From Caecitellus pseudoparvulus (taxonomy: Eukaryota > Bigyra: Bicosoecida), in contig CBFFRQ010000035.1 of NCBI GenBank assembly GCA_965644315.1, forward strand, positions 49,277 through 113,276: 64,000 nucleotides of DNA. The letters are read 5' to 3'. The notes beneath the pieces were generated by a model that saw only the letters and a list, made by a program, of their open reading frames with translations, had not been told where the DNA came from and did not search any database. Below, in pieces: positions 12,050-22,779 of the stretch. Numbering within the stretch: the stretch's first letter is position 1; each line of letters starts with the position of its first letter. The translations under genes were made by a program, and so were the position numbers.

Positions 12050-15000
12050 ATGGCGAATGAAGTGCAGGCCATCACCCAGTTGCTGGGAGTGCCGCTGTGG
12101 AGCAGCAAGGGCGCAAGCCTCGCGACGCTGCCCAGCGCCTTCCCAAATGCCGCAGAGCACTGTGCCGGCGTCATGCCGCTGTTGCTGGAGGAGCACCGGC
12201 ACTCCCTGCGCCAGGCCCTGCAGATGCTGCGACCAGTGACGGCACCATACCATGTGCGTGTGCAGGAGGTGGTGGTGGACGGCAAAGGGCCGGTGCACGG
12301 CGAGGAGGGGCTGCAGACAGTCATGCGAGCAAGCTGCGTCGTGACGGGCGGCAGCAACGCTTCCTCAGCCGCCTGCGCCGCCCCCTCTGACGAAGAGGGC
12401 AAGACCATCTCCAGTGGGAAGCCCACTGCGACCCTGCGCAACTACAGCCTCGTGCTGCTCAGCCGGGACAACGTGCTGCCGGGGGAGAGAATCAGCAGCG
12501 CTGCAGGCTCGGCGTGGTGCTTGGGCTTGGTGGCTGGCAGGCCGTACAGCTGTCGAGTTGGCGTAGCAGCAGTGGAGGGAGGCACTGGAGTGTCGCCTCC
12601 TGGTGGCCAATGCTCCGTGTACGCGCTGGACTCTGCGCTGTCGGCGGCGGTGGAGGCTGGGCGAGGGCCAGCGCAAGGCGGCGTGAAACGCAGGCGAAAC
12701 TCCACTCGCGCGGACGGCGAATGGTTCATGTGGGAGCTGGGGCACGCCGTCACAGCCTTGCGGGAAGTGCAAGCGTTGCACGCGCTGCCCAAGGCAGCCC
12801 ACCCGTCCCTGGTGCACGCCATCGTCTGCGGCAAGCCCCAAGTGTCCGCCGGCGTCCTGCCCTTCCAAGTGGATGTGAGGCGCCTGTTCGTGGATGCGGC
12901 GCTGCAGGCGCGCTTGGAGGCGGCGTTCACCCCGGCCCAGTTCCGAGCCATCATGGCCGCCGCGCTGCCCGGCGTGCACCAGCCCAGCACGCCGCCCATG
13001 GATGCGGCCGGGGACACCGCCCCTCCACCGCCCCTGTCCCCCGTCTGCCTCATCCAGGGCCCCCCAGGCACCGGCAAGACCACGACGCTGGTGGCCACCC
13101 TCAATGCCGTGCACGTGAATGCGTACAACGCCTTCCACGAGACTCTGCTTCGAGGCACCAAGGCTGTGCAGGCGGCGCTGGCGCCACAACTCCAGGCAGG
13201 GCCCACCCCGCCAGGGGATGAGGCAGGGCCGGCGCCACCGCCCCCACCCACGCCCTCTGGTCCGTCAGTTGGGGACGCGCCCCCGCCGGATACCAAGCGC
13301 CCTCGCCCCAGTGTCCTGCGCCGGACGGCCACCCCCCCCGGCCCCAGCGTCCTGCAGAAACTGCTCGCCACACAAGCTGGGAGCAGCCGGCACGGCTCGG
13401 GCGTGCAGAGGGCGAAGTACGCCTTGAAGCCGTCGCCTGGCCTGCTGCACTGGCTCATGCGCGACGAGTCTGCGCTGGCGGACATCGGCACCCTGGTGCG
13501 CGGCAGCCTCAGCACCAAGCCTCGCATGCTCATCGTGGCGCCCTCCAACACGGCTGTGGATAACATCATCCGGCGAGTCCTGTCCACGAAGTTTCAAGAC
13601 GGCCATGGGATGCGGTACACGCCCCCCCTGCTGCGCCTGGGCCGCAGCAGTGACCCAGACGTGCGCCAGGCGGGCGTCGTCCTGCACACGCGGGTGGCAG
13701 CGTACATGGACATGCCCGATGACCGCCTGCTGGTGGCGGAACAGCGCCTGGCAAAGGATGTGCATGGATTGACTCAGGCGCTGGCCCAGCTGAAGCATGC
13801 GGCTGTCACGGAGTGCCGGCGGCAGGTGGCTGCTGCGTTGCAGAGGGGCGCTGGGGAGGAGGAACGGAGCGCTGTGGCGGAGGGCGTGGCGCAGGCACAT
13901 GCTGGGCATTTGCTCGACCTGGCCAAGAAGCACTTTGCAGTGGCGGCTGAGTTGCGTCGGCTGAAACTGGTGCGAAGGTGCCGGGCCAGTGGCGTGCGCG
14001 CTGACGTCGGCGCCGCCCGTGATGCGCTACGGCAGGAGTGCCTGGCTGAGGCAGAGCTGGTGTTCGCGACGCTGTCCAGCTCCGCGCGATCTGAGATCGG
14101 CGAGTACACCGACGCCTCTGGCCTGGCCTTTGACGTCGTGGTGGTGGATGAGGCTGGCCAGTGCACAGAGGCGTCTAGCCTCGTCCCACTGCAGCACGGC
14201 GCCCAGCAGCTGGTGCTGGTGGGCGACCCGCAGCAGTTGCCAGCCACCGTGCTGAGCCGAGAGGCGGCCGAGGCGGGCCTGGACCGCAGCCTGTTCGCAC
14301 GGCTGGCTGAAGCGGGTCACGTGGTGCACCTGCTGGACACGCAGTACCGCATGCACCCCGACATCGCAGCTTTTCCCTCACAGCACTTCTACGGGGGGCG
14401 CGTGGGCGATGCGGCCTCTGTGTGTGGGCCGGCAAGGCAGCAGCTGTGGCACGCCCTGCCCTTGATGGCCCCCCTGCGCCTGCTCAACGTCCGCATCGGC
14501 GCCGCTTCCACAGGCACCGGGGGCACGTCTTACTCCAACCTAGCTGAGGCACGGGCGGCACTGGCGCTGGCGGCAGGTCTCATGGCGTGGCGGGGCAGCC
14601 GGCCCAAGCGGGAGACCGATCCCGCCGACGCACCGGACCCCGTGCCACTGCAGTTTTCAGGCACCATCGGCATCTTTACGCCGTACGAGGCGCAACGAGC
14701 GCTGCTGCGCAAGCTGTACAAGGAGCGAGTGGCTGCGGAGGCGGCGGCGGGTGCTGCGTGGCCCACTGCTGCTGTGGACATCTCAACGGTGGACGGCGCC
14801 CAGGGGCAGGAGCGGGACGTCGTCATCCTGTCCACTGTGCGCACTGTCGCGCCGCCAGCAGTGGGGAAGCGCAGCCGGAAACGCAGCATCGGGTTCTTGA
14901 AGGACGTACGACGCATGAACGTCGCGTTGACTCGCGCAAAGTACGCGCTGTGGGTGGTGGCGTCAGTCACAGCGCTGCGGGTGAACCCGGACTGGGCCGC

Positions 15001-15112
15001 CTTTGTGCAGCACTGCGAGGCAGAGGGGGCTGTGGCAGCCCTGCACGCGCCTCTGAGGGACCCCCTGACAGCCACAGTGGAAGGAGGCATCATCAAGGAG
15101 CCAGCCGCCTGA
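12050..15112 (+). CDS. Sen1/senataxin-like superfamily 1B RNA/DNA helicase
   Basis: This single exon encodes 1020 aa from MANEVQAITQLLG. It carries the full SF1B set: motif I QGPPGTGKTTT near residue 340, motif II VVVDEAGQCTEAS near 700, motif III LVGDPQQLPATV, motif IV region YRMHPDIAAFPSQHFY, motif V STVDGAQGQERDVVIL, and motif VI RRMNVALTRAK. A Pro-rich insertion of roughly 130 residues follows motif I. A helical stalk-like segment (KDVHGLTQALAQLKHAA) lies before motif II, as in UPF1/SEN1/IGHMBP2 enzymes. Sen1-type helicases resolve R-loops and terminate transcription. The QGQE motif and the N-terminal LLGVPLWSSKG element favour Sen1 over UPF1, because no zinc-rich CH domain is present. 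Expected in the nucleus. Confidence 0.88.
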   Translation: MANEVQAITQLLGVPLWSSKGASLATLPSAFPNAAEHCAGVMPLLLEEHRHSLRQALQMLRPVTAPYHVRVQEVVVDGKGPVHGEEGLQTVMRASCVVTGGSNASSAACAAPSDEEGKTISSGKPTATLRNYSLVLLSRDNVLPGERISSAAGSAWCLGLVAGRPYSCRVGVAAVEGGTGVSPPGGQCSVYALDSALSAAVEAGRGPAQGGVKRRRNSTRADGEWFMWELGHAVTALREVQALHALPKAAHPSLVHAIVCGKPQVSAGVLPFQVDVRRLFVDAALQARLEAAFTPAQFRAIMAAALPGVHQPSTPPMDAAGDTAPPPPLSPVCLIQGPPGTGKTTTLVATLNAVHVNAYNAFHETLLRGTKAVQAALAPQLQAGPTPPGDEAGPAPPPPPTPSGPSVGDAPPPDTKRPRPSVLRRTATPPGPSVLQKLLATQAGSSRHGSGVQRAKYALKPSPGLLHWLMRDESALADIGTLVRGSLSTKPRMLIVAPSNTAVDNIIRRVLSTKFQDGHGMRYTPPLLRLGRSSDPDVRQAGVVLHTRVAAYMDMPDDRLLVAEQRLAKDVHGLTQALAQLKHAAVTECRRQVAAALQRGAGEEERSAVAEGVAQAHAGHLLDLAKKHFAVAAELRRLKLVRRCRASGVRADVGAARDALRQECLAEAELVFATLSSSARSEIGEYTDASGLAFDVVVVDEAGQCTEASSLVPLQHGAQQLVLVGDPQQLPATVLSREAAEAGLDRSLFARLAEAGHVVHLLDTQYRMHPDIAAFPSQHFYGGRVGDAASVCGPARQQLWHALPLMAPLRLLNVRIGAASTGTGGTSYSNLAEARAALALAAGLMAWRGSRPKRETDPADAPDPVPLQFSGTIGIFTPYEAQRALLRKLYKERVAAEAAAGAAWPTAAVDISTVDGAQGQERDVVILSTVRTVAPPAVGKRSRKRSIGFLKDVRRMNVALTRAKYALWVVASVTALRVNPDWAAFVQHCEAEGAVAALHAPLRDPLTATVEGGIIKEPAA

Positions 15113-15126
15113 TGCGGCCGGGCACC

Positions 15127-15441
15127 TCAAGCTGACTTGGCCTTGCCTTGCCCCAGGACTGGTGCGAGGGTGCTGCCCTCTGGCAGACGAGGGGACAGCC
15201 CATCCACCCCATCGTCCCCAATGCACTGTGCCTGCGGAAGGAGGGGGTGACCGTGACCAGTTGGCGTGGTGCTGCGTGCCAATTTCCGCCTGCGCCCCCG
15301 CACCTTGCGAGCCCCCATCACGAGCACGCCCGCACATATCGCCATGCCAAGCAGCAGGCAGGCAACAAAAAATGCACTGGTCCAGTCCACGCCCTCGTCT
15401 TCCCCCGCACCGAAGTGGACTTCCCGCCCCTTCGCGTCCAT
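15127..15441 (-). CDS. Small single-pass membrane protein, 104 aa
   Basis: The frame starts at ATG 15441, with a stop codon two codons upstream, and ends at 15127. It has an acidic N-terminus, one hydrophobic segment (AFFVACLLLGMAICAGVLVMG, residues about 24-44), and then a basic stop-transfer stretch (ARKVRGRRRK) and a polar tail. The topology is consistent with a single-pass protein whose C-terminus is cytosolic. No family is recognised. The gene converges on the helicase with 14 bases between the stops and lies 121 bases downstream of the lipocalin on the same strand. It could be the last exon of a longer gene, but the upstream stop argues against a simple extension. Confidence 0.45.
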   Translation of the reverse strand: MDAKGREVHFGAGEDEGVDWTSAFFVACLLLGMAICAGVLVMGARKVRGRRRKLARSTTPTGHGHPLLPQAQCIGDDGVDGLSPRLPEGSTLAPVLGQGKAKSA

Positions 15442-15562
15442 GCCTCAGCCAAGTGCCAGCTGGGATGCAGCGCCTGCGCTTGATACCCGGCACACTCGCA
15501 ACTTATTTGCATTCCAGGGCGAGGTGGTGGCGCAGCAGTTGAAGCGAGTCGCATTTGCCTGC

Positions 15563-16442
15563 TCACTCCGACTGCGGGGGGATGGGCACGTACTCGCATT
15601 GAGACCCCTGCATGGTAGGCGTGGGGCGGTTCAGGGCGTTGGTGAAGCCCTGCTCCTTCAGGTACGTCAAGACGGCGGTGTTGTACTTGGCGCGGAAGGT
15701 GTCTGGGTCGCGGGCCAGGACGAAGAGGGACAGGTTCAGGGGGTCACTGACCACGGCGAAATCGTACAAGTTCTTGGGGCCGACGGGGGGGCCCAGCAGG
15801 CCCACCACGTACGGGGCGCCGAAAGGCACGCCCTGCAGGTGCACTGTCAAGGCGCCCGGGTTGGAGGGGTCAGTCTGGGAAGGGAAGGGGAGCAGCGGGA
15901 AATGCACGCGGCACACCCCGCAGCGCGCTCTGGCGCGGCACGCACCACCGCCGCCCAGCCGAGGATCTGGTCAAGAGCACCGGTGGGGCTCTTAAGACGT
16001 GCAGAGTTCTGCACGGACACGGTGCCATTTGGGAAGAGGCCGTAGTCTGCGGGCAGGGCGGGGGGCGGCCCCGTTGGCAGCAGTGACGTCACAGCGAGCG
16101 CCAGCTGACCCACTCACCAGCAGTCACGCAGTAGCTGTCGCCCTTGAAGATGGTCACGTTCTGGCTCACATCCGTGTACATTTGGTACCACCTGCCGAGG
16201 TACTGCTCCACATTGAGCTCTGCAGGGACCCAGTGCCGCGTGGAGGGCGTGTGACGGCCGTGGTGTGGGTGCCTGACGCAGGCAGCTCAGACCAACACGC
16301 CGCACAACGAAATGGCCCACTCACCAGGGACAGGCGCGACGCCGACACGCATTGCGTTGTTAGAGCCACGCAGACCGTTACTGAGAGCTTGGGAGCTTGC
16401 CAGTGTCGCGGCAAGGCCCAGCAGGATGGTGACGCCTTTCAT
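15563..16442 (-). CDS. Secreted lipocalin (apolipoprotein D/Blc-like)
   Basis: Four exons (16442-16325, 16219-16118, 16046-15946, 15874-15563) join to 210 codons. The N-terminus is a cleavable signal peptide (MKGVTILLGLAATLASSQA). Structurally conserved region 1 of lipocalins follows as NVEQYLGRWYQMY, with the invariant GxW. Next come DSYCVTADYGLFPNGTVSV, the PYVVGLLG strand, YDFAVVSDPLNLSLFVLARDP (the TDY-type second motif) and a C-terminal helix. Lipocalins of this class bind lipids, retinoids or heme-like ligands outside the cell or in plastid or vacuolar lumens. Two potential N-glycosylation sites (NVT, NGT) suit secretion. Introns 2 and 3 are both 71 nt. Confidence 0.87.
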
Positions 16443-16558
16443 GCTGAAGCTGGGGAAAGTGCTGAATCTTCGGCTGGCTTGGCAAGCCGGAAAGGGGGAG
16501 GCAGGGCTACTCTAAGCAGTGATTGGGCACATGTCAAGCTTAAATTTGGGAGCCCTGT

Positions 16559-19500
16559 TCAAAACGCGTCGTGTTCGCCGCCGCGAGGCGTTTCCGGGTG
16601 TGTGGAGGGGGGCTCCTGACCCCCCTTGCGGCCCAGGCGCTCAACGGACTGGCTGGACGACGCGCCGGCCGATCGGGAGCGAATGGCGGACAGGGCATCC
16701 TTCAGCGCCTGGGCCTTGGTGGCATCAGCCTCTGCCGACTCGGCGCGCGCCTGCTCGTGCACGATGGCGTCCACAGCGCCGAGCGAGAAGCCCACAGCCG
16801 CAGCGGCGTCTGTCGACACGACCTTCTCAGCCGCAATGCGAGAGGCTCCAGAGGTGATGCTGGCTGCCACGGAGGCAGAGTCCGCCCACTCGCGCTCGCC
16901 CTCGTGCTCGAACTCGCTGCCCCAGTCCTCTGCCCCGCCGGGCGCCGATCCAGACCTGGGCAGGGTAGAGGGCAGGCTGGGCGAGGAGGAGGCTCCCTGC
17001 CGGGGGCGGGGCAGGGAGGCGGTAGAACTGGACAGGGCGACGATGGGGTGCCGCAGCTCTCGCTCAGAGAGCCAGTCGAAGTACAGGCGCCAGTCCACCG
17101 CCAGCGCATTCAGCAGCACTGCCACGGGCACGGTGAGGACGATGGGCCACCCGACAGCCTCGCTTTCATCGACATCCTCCTGCAGTGACTCCACTTCCGG
17201 CACCTCGCTGGTGTCAATGTGCCGCAGACGCGCGGTGGGCCCAGCGTGTGCAGGGCGCACAGAGCCGTCCAGGCCGGCCAGTGTGTGTGCAGGGGCACTG
17301 CCCAGCCTGGATGTCGGTCGGCGAACCCTCCCTCGACTGCCTGGTCGGCGGGTCGCGCCCCCAGCCCCCACCATGGCCTCCAGGCCTGCCGCAGAAGCAG
17401 CCAAGCGGGGTGTACCGGTGATGGCACCGCCTCTAGGCCTGGTGCGAGGCGAGCCTGCTCTGTGGGAGGATGGCTCGTCAGTGAACGCCGTCGGTGGGGC
17501 GGCGCTGGCGCTTGCGGGCGAGGGCGGCCCATCGTCCCACACACCGGGGCCAGGAGACAGAGCCCCAGTGGGAGTGTGCAACAGGGTCTGCTCTGTGTGC
17601 AGGCGCCGCGTGGGGCGGTGGCCGCCTGTGGATGCGACGGTCCTGCCTCTGGCTTGGGGTGGGTGTGGCCTGGCAGGCATCCCGCCTGTGCCAGCAGCGC
17701 CCCTGCTGCCGGACCTGGACAGGCTCTCCTGTGTGGGGGATGAAGCGGGCAGTAGCACTGCAGCTGCCGTGACTTCACTTGACTGCACGACGCTGGGGCG
17801 CAGTTGGTCGGCTTCGGCGTCACTGGCGGCAGCGGTGGTGGCTGTGTTGCGGGGCAGCGGCACGACGAGAGGTCGCTTGGAGGGCGGTGGCACAGCCTCA
17901 GTCGGCAGCACGGAAGCGTCCACCCCTGCGCTGCCCTGTGCCCGTCGCTGCTGCGCCAGGGCAGCTGCTGTGGTGATCTCACGGTGCACCTGCTCCAGCA
18001 ACCCCCACACATTGTCAGCCGACAGCAGGACGCCCTTCTGCACGGCACGTCGCAGAATGCGAGCGAAAATGCGATCCACACCTGACATCTCCGTCTTGCC
18101 CACAGCGATGGCCTTGGCCACCTCTGCGAAGATGGCGTGGCTGTCCAGCTGCCGCTGCAGCCGCACTGCGCGTGCCTCCAAGCGCACAACTGTCATGGGG
18201 TGTCCAGACGTAGAGCCCACTGTGGCGGAACAGGGCAGTGGCGCGTGTGGGGGGCGAACACAGCCACGCTGACACTGCGGCCTACGCACTGGTGGTCTCC
18301 ACGGCGTCGAACTTGGCCTTGTACCGGGCTGCCATTTCGTACGAAAAGGTGTCCAGGTCTCGCACGAGCTGCCGCGCTGCGGCGCCTGTGCTGCGCTGAA
18401 ACGCAGCAGCTGCACTCGTGACCTGCTTGTGCTTCTTTGCGAGGTTTTCGTCCACTTGCGCCTTGAAGGCGTCCAGCGCCGCCGTGTCCGTGGACATGGC
18501 GCTCAGCATGCCTGGCAGGAAGGAGGGGCTCTGGGTGCTGGGCGATTGGGCAGCTACGGGGGCGAAACGACAGCACACTCACGGGCCACGCGTTGCTCAG
18601 AGGTTCCTGGTCCGCTTCGTGCCGAGCGGGCTGAGCGTGCTGAGGCCGCCGCCGCTGCAGAGGCTGCTGAGCGCGTCGCAGTGCGAGCGGAGGCGGATGA
18701 GGAGGGTCGCGGACCCGCCTCTGCACCCTTACTGAGAGTGCTGTCATCCTTGCTCTCGCGGGCATCATCGTCAATATGCATGAAGGGGTGGGCCCATGAA
18801 GGGGGCGTGGGCCCAGACCCCCCGCCAGTGACTCGTCTCGGCTTGGCGTTCCACAGCGACCGCGTTGCGATGATGCGCTCGGGGCGGTAGGACAAGGACG
18901 GCGTGCGGTGCTCCTGTGAAGGGAGCGGGTGGCCTCATGTTAAAGGCCACCACGGTGCCAGCGGCGTTGCAGCACTCACGGGCATGCCGGGAAAAGTGTA
19001 CCCCAGAGCCACACGCCCGTCCACTCCCCGCTGCGCCGGCGTGTACATGGGCAGCTCCTCAAAGGCGCAGTACGTGGCAAGGGCCTCGTTGACACTGGAC
19101 GTCATGTGGCTGGCTGCAGTCTCGGCCAGGTGCTCCACCGTCGCCTCTGTCTGGGCCGTCTTGGCAGCTTGCTTGCGGCGTGAGGCGGCGTCCTCTGCTG
19201 CTCGCCGGGCCGCCTCCAGCTGCTCCAGACGGGCCTGCCGCAGTTGCTGGTGCTTCTGCACGCGCTGCTGATCATGGCTCACACCCGTGAAAGCGACACG
19301 ACCCTGAGAAGGAGCATGTGCGAGCAGTGCAGGGGGCGGCGAGCTTCAGCGCGACCTGCGCGTCGCAGCGACCGTCAAGGCCAGCCGACACTGGGGAGCC
19401 ATGCACGCACAGCTTCGAGGTCCCCTGCTGCTGTCGGGCGCATGGTGTCCCGTTCGTACATGGTGGGCGGCAGTCGTGTCGTGCTGGACACGTTGGCGAG

Positions 19501-19689
19501 CTGCCTGGGCACGGCAGTGGCGCGTGCGGAACTTGAGACATATCGCAAGCGGTCATTGCTCTCCTGCAGGCGCCGCCGCAGTTCATCGAAGCCCACGTCA
19601 GCGTTGCGCCTGGAGGACTTCTTGACAGGTGCCCGACCAACCACTGTGACTTGCGTCGTGATGGTCTGGGGCCGTGTGCGCGCAGCCAT
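16559..19689 (-). CDS. Large coiled-coil, Ser/Pro-rich protein in five exons
   Basis: Exons 19689-19411, 19303-18980, 18913-18583, 18511-18290 and 18219-16559 sum to exactly 939 codons, with every junction in phase, so the model is internally consistent. N-terminal helices (DELRRRLQESNDRLRYV; QKHQQLRQARLEQLEAARRAA) predict coiled coil. Next comes a short conserved-looking block (CAFEELPMYTPAQRGVDG), then an Ala-rich helix and a further helical segment (DAFKAQVDENLAKKHKQVTSA). The last exon is mostly disordered Ser/Pro/Ala sequence with one hydrophobic patch (VGWPIVLTVPVAVLLNALAV). I recognise no family. The composition suits a cytoskeletal, centrosomal or axonemal protein, but that is inference only. 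Confidence 0.6.
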
Positions 19690-19908
19690 GGGTGCGCCCT
19701 GGCTTCACGGCAAGAGTTGCGTGTGCGTGTGCAAAGCGGAGCGCGCCCAGTGCAAGCGAGCTGAGGGCAAGGCAGGCGCACACAGGGCCCGTGTAATGCA
19801 ACGTGGATTCCGGGACACGGAAGGTTTTGTGGGGCGTGAGGGCACCGTGTGCCGAGGCCACCCAGGCACCCCGTATGCACCCAAACAGAGAGTGACGCGC
19901 ACTCCTCT

Positions 19909-20334
19909 TCAGAAGTACATGAAGAGGCTGCACAGCAAGCCACTGAAACAAGTGTACAGGAGCACCATGGACAGCATGCGGAAGATGGAGAAGTTGTTGC
20001 GGTTGGGCAGGGTTAGGTAGACGAAGGCGAACCAGAGCCGGGCCATGGTGACTCCCAGGATCAACAGGGCCGTGGTGGAGTCAATGTGCCCACCCCACTT
20101 GGCAGTGGCTTGCACGTGCAGGGCAAGGCAGACCAGTGCGATGATGGGGCTCCACTCCACCGTCAGTTCCTGCAGGCGGTGAGCCTTGGACCACAGGGAC
20201 GTCGGGTCAGCTGCCGCGGCCTTGGTTGCAAACTTGTTCACGCGCAGCATGGAAATGCCAAACATGCTCAGGAGCACCATGCCGGCGTGCACCAACACAT
20301 CGGCCAGCGCGGGCTGCTGCACGAGGGCTTGCAT
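19909..20334 (-). CDS. Four-helix membrane protein, MAPEG-like
   Basis: This single exon encodes 141 aa from ATG 20334 (MQALVQQPALADVLVHAG). I preferred it to an in-frame GTG further upstream. Four hydrophobic segments are visible: VLVHAGMVLLSMFGISML, WSPIIALVCLALHV, ALLILGVTMARLWFAFVY and MLSMVLLYTCFSGLLCSLFMYF. A polar loop (KAHRLQELTVEWSP) between helices 1 and 2 occupies the place of the RAHRNTxENxP loop in MAPEG proteins. MAPEG enzymes conjugate or isomerise lipid electrophiles with glutathione. The similarity is in architecture more than in exact residues, so other four-TM families remain possible. It shares a ~500-base divergent intergenic region with the CD36-like receptor. Confidence 0.5.
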   Translation of the reverse strand: MQALVQQPALADVLVHAGMVLLSMFGISMLRVNKFATKAAAADPTSLWSKAHRLQELTVEWSPIIALVCLALHVQATAKWGGHIDSTTALLILGVTMARLWFAFVYLTLPNRNNFSIFRMLSMVLLYTCFSGLLCSLFMYF

Positions 20335-20842
20335 GTTTCTCTGTGCGGCTGCGGAAGGGTTGCGGGAATCGGTCACAGCCGTGAATGGTCGGTGGCCTTG
20401 AAGGACAATGGGAGGGCCAAGGACTGATCGTGGTCAGTTGTGGGTAGTGCGTGGCTGGAGAGGGTGGCAGTTGGTTTGTACGGGGCGAGCAGGACTGCTG
20501 TGTGGCGCCGCTCAGCTGACGAGGGGCGGTCTCAGCTGGGTGGTGCTTGGCGGGGTGGGTCGGGGAAATACACCCGCGACACCCACACGCCTCCCCCAAG
20601 ACAACGGACACCTGCAAGGCTTCCCCCGCCCCTCTGCTCGGCAAAATCAACAAAGAGGTAGTCGTGACCAAGCTGCATCTCCCTCTTCTGAATCAGCCCA
20701 CAGGCACGCGTGCGGTTGGGCAACTGTCCTGTCCTGCGAGCCCTGGCGCAGGCCAGTCCGCCAACATCCGCACGAGCGTTGCCTTCCCACCCACGACGCT
20801 AGCAGGAAACACAGCACTCGACACCGCACACGTCCAGTCAGC
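20335..20842. other. Divergent intergenic region, 508 bp
   Basis: This region lies between the starts of the MAPEG-like gene (minus) and the CD36-like gene (plus). It must hold both promoters. I see no further convincing gene in it, and the frames that cross it are GC-driven. No TATA box or recognised operator is evident. Confidence 0.5.
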
Positions 20843-22723
20843 ATGTGTCACACGAAGGAGGGGTACGCCTGCTGCAGCCCCACCCTGGCAGCTGTTGGCG
20901 CTGCCCTCTTGGCAGTTCTGGCTGGCGGGCTTGGTGTGGCGTCATGGGCAGTGCCGCACGCGTTGCGGAGGGCGCTGGACGCAGGCGTGCACAAAAGCTT
21001 CACTTACGAAGAAGGCAGCTCCATCTTTCCTGTTTGGAAGAGCGACCTGTCTGCTGACGCGCCCACGGTGCACTTTTACATGTGGGGAGGTCGCATTTGG
21101 GTGGGCTTCAATTTCCGCGAACAAACCTGGCCCGCCATGCCACATGCAGGCATGTTTTCAACGTGACAAACCCACTGGCGGTGCAAGCTGGCGCAAAACC
21201 ACAGCTAGATGAAGTGAGCAGGCAGGCGCCGCACGTGCATGGCCAGCTCGTGACACCGCACCACCCGCCTGCGATGGCAGATTGGACCTCTGCGCTTCAC
21301 CTACGCCACTGAGCGGCTGAACATCACATTTTCGGAAGACGGCGACCTTGCCACGTACTGGCTGTGGCAGTACTACATCCCTGAAGATGCTGCCACAGAG
21401 GCACTGCTGGAGCAGCCCCTGAACCAGGTGTACATGCCCTCTCAGCTGTGGGGGCTGCAGAGCGCGACAGACAAGACTGCATTGGGCCTCCTGAATGCCT
21501 CCGCCGTGGAGTACGGACAGGCGTACTTGTTCCGCACCAAGACCATCCGTGAGGTGCTGTTCGGATACTCAGACCCCTTTGTTGACTACCTCTCTGCCAG
21601 TGCGCGGGCAGCTTCGCCTGGCGCAAACCTGCCCAAGGCATTTGCAGGCATTCTGCCCAACATGACCACTGCCGCAGAAGTGATGAACAAGACAGGCCCT
21701 ATCACCCAGTTCACGGGCAAGTTCACGCGCTTCCGGGCGTATGAGTACACGGAGTGGAACGGCAGCCCCACTCTGCGGTGCTGCGCTGCTGGCCCCTGCC
21801 AAGGCAACCCCACGCCAGCCGAAGGGCCATTCCCTGCATGGAGCAGCGATGCAGCGAACATTGTTCGTGGCACGTATGGAAGTCAGTTCCGGCAGGGCCT
21901 GCAGAAGGGGGACACTGTGTACGCGTTTGAGGACAACTTGCTGCGGCCCGTGGCGTTGAAGAATTACGGTGGGCAGGTTGTGACTCATCGAGGCATTGAC
22001 ACGCTGCGCTTCAGCCTGGACACAGACCTGCTGCAAAATGTCTCCCTGAACCCCGCCAACGCCCAGTGGAACATGACTGGCCCCTCCGGCTTGCTCCCCG
22101 TCGGCGGCTGCCAGCAGGGTGTGCCTGTGTTCCTGTCCAAGCCACACTTCCGTGATGTCAGCCCAGCCGTGCCTGCTGCCTTGTCAGGGCTGACGCCCCC
22201 ATCCGACGCCGACGAGACAATGCTGGATGTGGAGCCGGTGACGGGCGCCACCATGTACGCCCACGAGCGCCTGCAAGTCAGTGTGCACCTGAACCCCAAC
22301 TACACCTGCTACAACGCCAGCGACTGGCTGAGACCAGGCGGGCCGGCTAGCATGCCTTGCTGGCCCGCTCTTCGCCCAGTGTACATGCCCATCGTGTGGG
22401 TGGACCGTTGGCTGGAGCTGTCCGAGGCCAACGCTGCCACGTACAAGAAGCACATTGGCGTGGTGCTGGAGGCAGAGCGTGTCATCCCGTACGCAGTGCC
22501 GGCGACAGCTGCTGCGCTGGCAGCTGGTGCCGTGGTGCTGCTCCTCTTGCTGGGCCTGCGGCGGGCCGCTGTGCTGCGGGAGGAGCTGGAGGTGGAGGAT
22601 GGCGTCTGCTTTGCGGGGCGGCGGGGGGGGCAGCACCCCCCTCGCAAGGAGGAGCCTTGGGGGGGCATGGGGGACGCCAAGGCACCGTACACGTCATTGA
22701 ACGACGGCCGGGGATTCTTCTGA
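20843..22723 (+). CDS. CD36/LIMP-2/SR-B family scavenger receptor
   Basis: Exons 20843-21081, 21150-21213 and 21281-22723 give 581 codons. The first splice (donor GTGGGG, phase 2) yields PTVHFYMHVFNVTNPLAV and the second yields DEIGPLRFTYATER. Together they match the family signature of aromatic residues, then FNVTNP and G(P)xxFxYxxxR. Topology is typical: an N-terminal TM (LAAVGAALLAVLAGGLGVA), a large lumenal domain with about seven N-glycosylation sequons (NIT, NAS, NMT, NKT, NVS, NYT and others), a Cys-rich stretch (LRCCAAGPCQ), a C-terminal TM (AVPATAAALAAGAVVLLLLLGL) and a short cytosolic tail. Such proteins take up lipids or traffic lysosomal enzymes. The ligand is unknown. Confidence 0.9.
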
Positions 22724-22767
22724 CTGGCCTTGGGCGTCCTGCTCGCGGCAGGGTTGGGCGGAGCGTT

Positions 22768-22777
22768 CAATGCATTG
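22768..22777. terminator. Candidate bidirectional 3'-end element CAATGCATTG
   Basis: A perfect 10-bp palindrome lies in the 56-base gap between the convergent stops of the CD36-like gene and the PICOT glutaredoxin, 3 bases past the latter's stop. Its TGCATT core recurs in other convergent gaps in this window. The role in cleavage or polyadenylation is inferred. Confidence 0.3.
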
Positions 22778-22779
22778 CC

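Noticed and set aside
19800-19908. Short frames between the coiled-coil gene and the MAPEG-like gene
   Set aside because: No start context, composition or motif supports a gene.
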